The notes under the pieces were generated by a model. It worked only from the letters and a program-made list of their open reading frames with translations, ran no database searches and was not told where the DNA came from. The position numbers were made by a program, and so were the translations under genes. DNA of 64,000 nt from CAWFYI01 sp963820105. GTDB lineage: Bacteria; Patescibacteriota; Saccharimonadia; Saccharimonadales; UBA4665. The DNA is taken from assembly GCA_963820105.1 (NCBI GenBank), contig CAWFYI010000001.1, positions 744,001 to 808,000 on the forward strand. Reading direction: 5' to 3'. This document shows positions 59,732-64,000 of this stretch, piece by piece; positions within the stretch are counted from its first letter, which is position 1; each line of letters opens with the position of its first letter.

Positions 59732-62700
59732 TCATAACACCGGCGGCTGGCTGGTTAATGACTGCCATTGCGGCGGACCCCCGCATCCGCCTGCCGGGCA
59801 GACGGTGCCGCCGCCACTGGTAATATACATCTGCGGACTGAACTCAAAGACTTCGGCGGCGCAGGTGCTGGTAACTGTCTGGACGCCTCCGTTGCTGCAC
59901 GGCGATGCAACGTGCGCCGTGGGCGGCGTTGCCGGCGGGCCCGGCGCGGCAGTCGCGCATAGATAGTAGCCGGACCGCCAGGCAGCGTCGGATTCAGCTA
60001 TTTCATACATTCTCACACATGACCGGCCACCGATGGGGCTAGTGGTTACGGATAAGTTAATATTTTTGTCGCTGCATAGCCAGTTATCGTACCAGTAGTC
60101 GGGGTCGGCCACATTGAACCGCGCACAATATGGGTAACCGGGTATGTTCGGGTTCGACACCCCGCCAGCATAGGTCCAGACCAGGTTTACGCCCGAGGCC
60201 GGGTCTATGCACAGCTGATTGTCGTACCAGCCTGACGATGACGGTTCGCTCGGCTCGTTTATGTTGATGCAGTTATTGGCATCCATCTGCGCCTGTGTCG
60301 GGCATGCTTCGCCGCCCACGCCATGTCCGGGCGTACCGCAGCCTTTCCACAAGAAGTGAGGTGTTGGTCCGGGTCCGCCGGGAGTAGCAGGATTTGGCTC
60401 TTCGTCGCGCAGACTTCCGAAAGTACGCATCAGGTTCACCTGGTCGGCCACGAAACTGCCGTAGACGACAAGCTGGTTGTTGCAGGAGTACAAGTTCTTG
60501 GCTGGCAGAGGAGCAAAGCCGCTTGAATCGGCGCAGGTATAGATCTTGCCGCCGCTACCGCCACTGTCTTTTTGGGCTATATACAGGCCTGCCAGACTGG
60601 TAACGCTCGGCTTAATGTAGATTTTGCCGGTGGCATGCAGGATAAATGACGGCGCGGTGCCTGCATCCCAGCCGGTGGATTGGTTAAACGTAATGTTATT
60701 GGATATGTAAACGTTGCCCTTTACGAAAATCGTCACGTTCCGGTTCACCGGCAAATTGCCGCCGGTTATGGTCAGGTCGCCGTTACGTTCATAGTTTCCT
60801 GTTGCCAGATTGGCGGTGGTTGACGCGCCAAGAGCCGAGCCGGCCGGAGCCGTTTCGTTGGTCAGCTGCAATTTGCCGCCGAATTCACCGCCCAGAACCG
60901 GCTTCTCGCCGCCGGTGCTATCTACCTGGACTCCAGTGTTAGCGAAAGTCAGATCGGTCGGCGAACGAGTGATATTGCCGGGGGTTTGGGCGCTGGCCAC
61001 ACCGCTAATCTTAATTAGTGCCAAGGCGCTGAGCTGGGAGCTGGCGCCGCGGTCGGTACCGGCCGGGTCGCTTATGTCATTGTAGCCTGCCAGCAGACCG
61101 CCGTTGTCCGTACGCTGGTCAAAGTCTCCGCCGGCCGATATGCCGCTGTTCAGAACCTTGAAGTACGGCTCGTTGGCAATCCGCGGACAGTTGCTATAGT
61201 CTGACGGTGTGCTGCTGTGAACGACGTTATTGTCCGGCCCCACGTAACCAGTCGTGTAATCGGCATGTATGCTTACGCAGTACTCGTCCCCGCCCGCGTA
61301 GGAACCGGCGGGTATGTTGTAGTGGCCGGACCACGCCGTGTTCCACGTTCCCCCCGGCGACGAACGGAAAGGACCTCCATTACTGTTAGAGGCCAGGTTG
61401 ATCTGACCACCGCCAGCAGGCTTCTTGTAGAACAGGCTGGACGTAGGTATATTCACATCATGGCTGAGGTCATTGCTGACATTAATCGTGGTATTGTAAT
61501 CATCTCCCTGGTAAGGATGCTCCGTATTGGGCTTCAGGGTAGATTGCCCCCCCAGGTGCGAATTAAATTGCTGGTAGACACGTATATGTACTTCGCATGT
61601 GTCACCTATGGAGCCGCTGCCCCATAGATCAGGGTAGAACTTCAGAGTCATGTCCCTAATCTGGTTCGGCGCGGTGAAGGTTACATTCACTCTAGTCTTT
61701 TCGCCAAGATTAAGGTACGTACCTATATTATTTTTCACGTACCCGTATTGGCGGTCATCTGGCCCTTCGGTCAGGCTGAAATCGTAGCCGCCGGGACTCT
61801 GCGGTATGGGCTCGGCGTTGCCGCTGGTATTGTCGTTCCAGACGGGGATGCTTACCGTATACTGGTGGTTCGCCTGGACAATGTCGGTCGGGTCATCAGA
61901 ACCTTTGACCGTAATTGCCTCTCCCGGGACACCATTGCAGGTCGCGTGGTAGCAATCATTTACGTCATGAGCATTTCTGGTCGCTGTTGAACTTCGGTTG
62001 CCGTTATTGTCTATATAGCTCCAGTTTCCATTGGTCTGTTTATATTCCCTAGTCGTATAGTACTTGAACGATCCCGCCGTAGCCGTGATATTCCATATCT
62101 GGTCCGACTTATCAGTCGAACCTCCACTTCCCGGGGCGTAGGCATGGATCGGCCCCCCCGTATCATTATTTACAGCGCCCGGATTTTCGGTTTCTACGAG
62201 CGTTCTGGTCGGCCGGTCCTTTATAAGCACGCCGGCATCGTTGTAGAAGCTGAAATTACCGTAGTTGTACTGGTCTATTTTGCTGCAGCTGGCAGACGGC
62301 GTGCCCTGGGGCGCTTTGGGGTGATAAACCAGGTATATATGATGTGTAGCCCCGTTGGTAACGGTAAAGGCGCCGTTGCTATAGCTCATGTCACCGTTTC
62401 TGTATGTGTTGCCGCCTGACTGTATGTCCCAATAGGCTCCAGGGGCCGTCGGTGTACCGTCAATCCAGAACTTCGTACTAAAGGTACCTGAGGTACCGGA
62501 TGCAGAACCGGTACCGACCCAGGCTTCACCGCAGTCCAGGCCCCAGCGGTTACCGTACTCCGCGAACGGATAATTGGGAACTTGCGAACCCGGTCCTACA
62601 GCCATCAGACCGTTGCACTGGAAGTAATGACCGTTTTCGGCGGTAGCGCTGGTACTGCGGGCATCGTAAGTCCTCGACCCAGTGGTAAATTGATGATTTG

Positions 62701-63103
62701 CAGTGCGGCTGTCCGGATCGCCGTATGGATTCTTCGGGTTAAGCTTGAAGATGCGGTCGTTATAACTTATGTCCGGATTGCCCGTCTTATTAATATAATT
62801 CGCGTTGGCGGGCAGGCTGGGTAGCTGCGCATGAAGCGTGAAATTAATGTTGACAGGATCGTGATAGTTAACGGGTACGTTTCCGTCCGTGTCAGTCCCT
62901 ACGTATGCGGTTACCGTCACGCCGGCGTAGCCGTCATACTGCTCGCCTTGGTTGAATCCGAATATAACTGGCGTCTGTGAAGTCGAGTCCGGGGACGGCG
63001 CGCAGCCCGTAGGATTCGCCGCGGCCTTGCCGCCGGACATGAACGTAAATGCAATAAGCATGACTAGCGTTGCCAACCCGAATTTTGCAACGAACTTAAA
63101 CAT
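59732..63103 (-). CDS. Very large secreted protein, candidate pilus-associated adhesin
   Basis: 1123 residues. A signal peptide (about 1-29, ending GGKAAA) leads into a Gly/Ser/Asn/Thr-rich, strand-rich body without membrane helices. There is a segment (about 770-890) of short strands of the type GNVYISNNITFN, HATGKIYIKP, QLVVYGSFVADQVN; a comparable strand segment appears in the GspK-like pilin. The C-terminal 250 residues are Cys-rich. No catalytic motif seen. The gene lies between a foldase and pilM, so a surface adhesin or pilus-tip protein (PilY1-like in role) is a reasonable inference; no PilY1 sequence motif was recognised. Confidence 0.7.
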   Translation of the reverse strand: MFKFVAKFGLATLVMLIAFTFMSGGKAAANPTGCAPSPDSTSQTPVIFGFNQGEQYDGYAGVTVTAYVGTDTDGNVPVNYHDPVNINFTLHAQLPSLPANANYINKTGNPDISYNDRIFKLNPKNPYGDPDSRTANHQFTTGSRTYDARSTSATAENGHYFQCNGLMAVGPGSQVPNYPFAEYGNRWGLDCGEAWVGTGSASGTSGTFSTKFWIDGTPTAPGAYWDIQSGGNTYRNGDMSYSNGAFTVTNGATHHIYLVYHPKAPQGTPSASCSKIDQYNYGNFSFYNDAGVLIKDRPTRTLVETENPGAVNNDTGGPIHAYAPGSGGSTDKSDQIWNITATAGSFKYYTTREYKQTNGNWSYIDNNGNRSSTATRNAHDVNDCYHATCNGVPGEAITVKGSDDPTDIVQANHQYTVSIPVWNDNTSGNAEPIPQSPGGYDFSLTEGPDDRQYGYVKNNIGTYLNLGEKTRVNVTFTAPNQIRDMTLKFYPDLWGSGSIGDTCEVHIRVYQQFNSHLGGQSTLKPNTEHPYQGDDYNTTINVSNDLSHDVNIPTSSLFYKKPAGGGQINLASNSNGGPFRSSPGGTWNTAWSGHYNIPAGSYAGGDEYCVSIHADYTTGYVGPDNNVVHSSTPSDYSNCPRIANEPYFKVLNSGISAGGDFDQRTDNGGLLAGYNDISDPAGTDRGASSQLSALALIKISGVASAQTPGNITRSPTDLTFANTGVQVDSTGGEKPVLGGEFGGKLQLTNETAPAGSALGASTTANLATGNYERNGDLTITGGNLPVNRNVTIFVKGNVYISNNITFNQSTGWDAGTAPSFILHATGKIYIKPSVTSLAGLYIAQKDSGGSGGKIYTCADSSGFAPLPAKNLYSCNNQLVVYGSFVADQVNLMRTFGSLRDEEPNPATPGGPGPTPHFLWKGCGTPGHGVGGEACPTQAQMDANNCININEPSEPSSSGWYDNQLCIDPASGVNLVWTYAGGVSNPNIPGYPYCARFNVADPDYWYDNWLCSDKNINLSVTTSPIGGRSCVRMYEIAESDAAWRSGYYLCATAAPGPPATPPTAHVASPCSNGGVQTVTSTCAAEVFEFSPQMYITSGGGTVCPAGGCGGPPQWQSLTSQPPVL

Positions 63104-64000
63104 ATATGTGATACCCCAGGCGTTTCTTCGCCTGTGTTAAGTACTGGCTGAAGTCCCCCGTGTCGCTTCCGCCTGATCTGGAATCCATTCGCACTACCAG
63201 AAAATATGAATCATTGGTCTTGCCGGTGCCCGCGGAGTAGACGCTTACTACGAACGGCTTGCTGGTCTGGCCGGCTTTCAAACCGTTAATCGTCTTCTGG
63301 ACGCCGGGCGCCGTAAAGAGCGGCTGGGCGTCCTTGGACGTATCAAACGGCCCCGAATGACTAAGCGCCGGATATGGCTTTGTGCCCACCACCGGGTCCT
63401 GCTTTTCAATTTGCGCGGCCTGCTCCCAGGTAATTTCACCGGCCTTTATGCGGTTATACAAACTGTTTATAAGATTTTCCGCGTATTTTTTATCCGCCGC
63501 TATTGCCTTGGGGTCGCCCATCTGCGGAATGGCTTTTTTATACCCTGGATCAACCGGACGGGCCGGTATGTAGCGGTTGAATTGCGTTACCAGCACATAG
63601 CCTTTATATATACCGTTAACCTGGTCTCGTAACTTATCGAAATAGGCGCTATTGACCTGGGCCTGGTAGGAATAAGGGCTGTCTTTCTTCAACTGCTTTA
63701 AGTCGGCGCCTGAACCATACTGAGCCTGGATGTCCTGGTCGGTAACGGTAATCTCGCGCTCTTTGGCCAAAGCTTCCGTAAGGTACTTGTCAGCAAGGAC
63801 CTCAGTGGCCCGCTGTTTGCTAATATCCTTGTTATTCCCTATTAGGCCCTGCACGTCTTTCTTGTATATCTTATGGCCGGCCGCTTCAGCATACAGATTG
63901 GGGTTGCTGTTAGAAGTTTTGTGTTCAATAACTGCCCACCCGGTAGCCAGCACCAGAATTGCGAGCATCGCCACGAACGGCTTTTTCCAGCCGATCCGCT
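63096..64000 (-). CDS. SurA/PrsA-like foldase, 5' end beyond the window
   Basis: At least 300 residues. The frame stays open to the window edge (RIGWKKPFVAMLAIL...), so the true start is outside. One membrane helix (near VAMLAILVLATGWAVI) anchors an exported SurA-N-like chaperone domain (DVQGLIGNNKDISKQRATEVLADKYLTEALAKE is part) and a PPIC-like C-terminal half (GEITWEQAAQIEKQDPVVG, PGVQKTINGLKAGQTSKPFVV). It overlaps the large secreted protein gene by 8 nt and probably helps that protein fold. Confidence 0.8.
   Translation of the reverse strand, partial: RIGWKKPFVAMLAILVLATGWAVIEHKTSNSNPNLYAEAAGHKIYKKDVQGLIGNNKDISKQRATEVLADKYLTEALAKEREITVTDQDIQAQYGSGADLKQLKKDSPYSYQAQVNSAYFDKLRDQVNGIYKGYVLVTQFNRYIPARPVDPGYKKAIPQMGDPKAIAADKKYAENLINSLYNRIKAGEITWEQAAQIEKQDPVVGTKPYPALSHSGPFDTSKDAQPLFTAPGVQKTINGLKAGQTSKPFVVSVYSAGTGKTNDSYFLVVRMDSRSGGSDTGDFSQYLTQAKKRLGYHIYV

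Overview
The window looks like chromosome from a Patescibacteria (CPR) bacterium, most likely a Candidatus Saccharibacteria (TM7) relative. The support is a compact gene layout, a single unlinked 16S rRNA gene, a full type IV pilus cluster of the type common in that group, secreted bulb-lectin proteins, a large VirB4/HerA-like ATPase, a ComM-like ATPase, and several promoters that place the -10 box only 6-8 nt from the start codon (leaderless mRNAs). The lineage is inferred from gene content; no 16S comparison could be run.

Layout. 1-1.2 kb: membrane protein. 1.35-3.5 kb: tRNA-Ala and tRNA-Ile, then an AT-richer methyltransferase and a Shedu-like (DUF4263) nuclease. 3.5-5.6 kb: solo 16S rRNA (- strand) with its own promoter, processing stem and terminators. 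5.8-14.8 kb: TrmB-type regulator, gyrA and gyrB (both interrupted by 1-nt insertions), and an operon with the large ATPase. 14.8-20.4 kb: divergent sigma factor, a candidate small RNA, ComM-like ATPase, infC-rpmI-rplT, folB, rnpB. 20.6-30.1 kb: housekeeping genes (dehydratase-like/RNase HI fusion, M50 protease, folP, folK, rpmB, miaA, alkyltransferase-like protein, thrS, NrdR-like) interspersed with tRNAs and structured RNAs. 30-40 kb: cell-surface genes (GT2 glycosyltransferase, sedolisin-lectin protein, MscS, lectin/DUF5648-like protein).

40.0-43.5 kb is the most unusual part. A tRNA-Asp gene is followed by six short transcription units in one orientation. Each is separated from the next by a ~30-35 nt repeat that imitates a tRNA 3' end (T-loop-like GTTCNANNC, then CCCGCCA), and in most cases that repeat is followed directly by a promoter and a start codon. 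The last unit is a ParD/RelE-type toxin-antitoxin pair. This resembles an integron-like cassette array anchored on a tRNA gene, with no integrase in view.

43.6-64 kb: foldase, PH-domain protein, tRNA-Arg, ndk, XRE regulator, xerC-like recombinase, then a continuous minus-strand type IV pilus cluster: foldase (partial at the right edge), large secreted protein, pilM, pilN, pilO, small membrane protein, pilB, pilT, pilC, two pilins, pilD, and four minor pilins including a Glu5-lacking GspK/PilX-like one. Nine apparent frameshifts in gyrA, gyrB, xerC, pilT, pilB and pilO are all single-base insertions. They are probably sequence errors but are reported because of their uniform sign and clustering.
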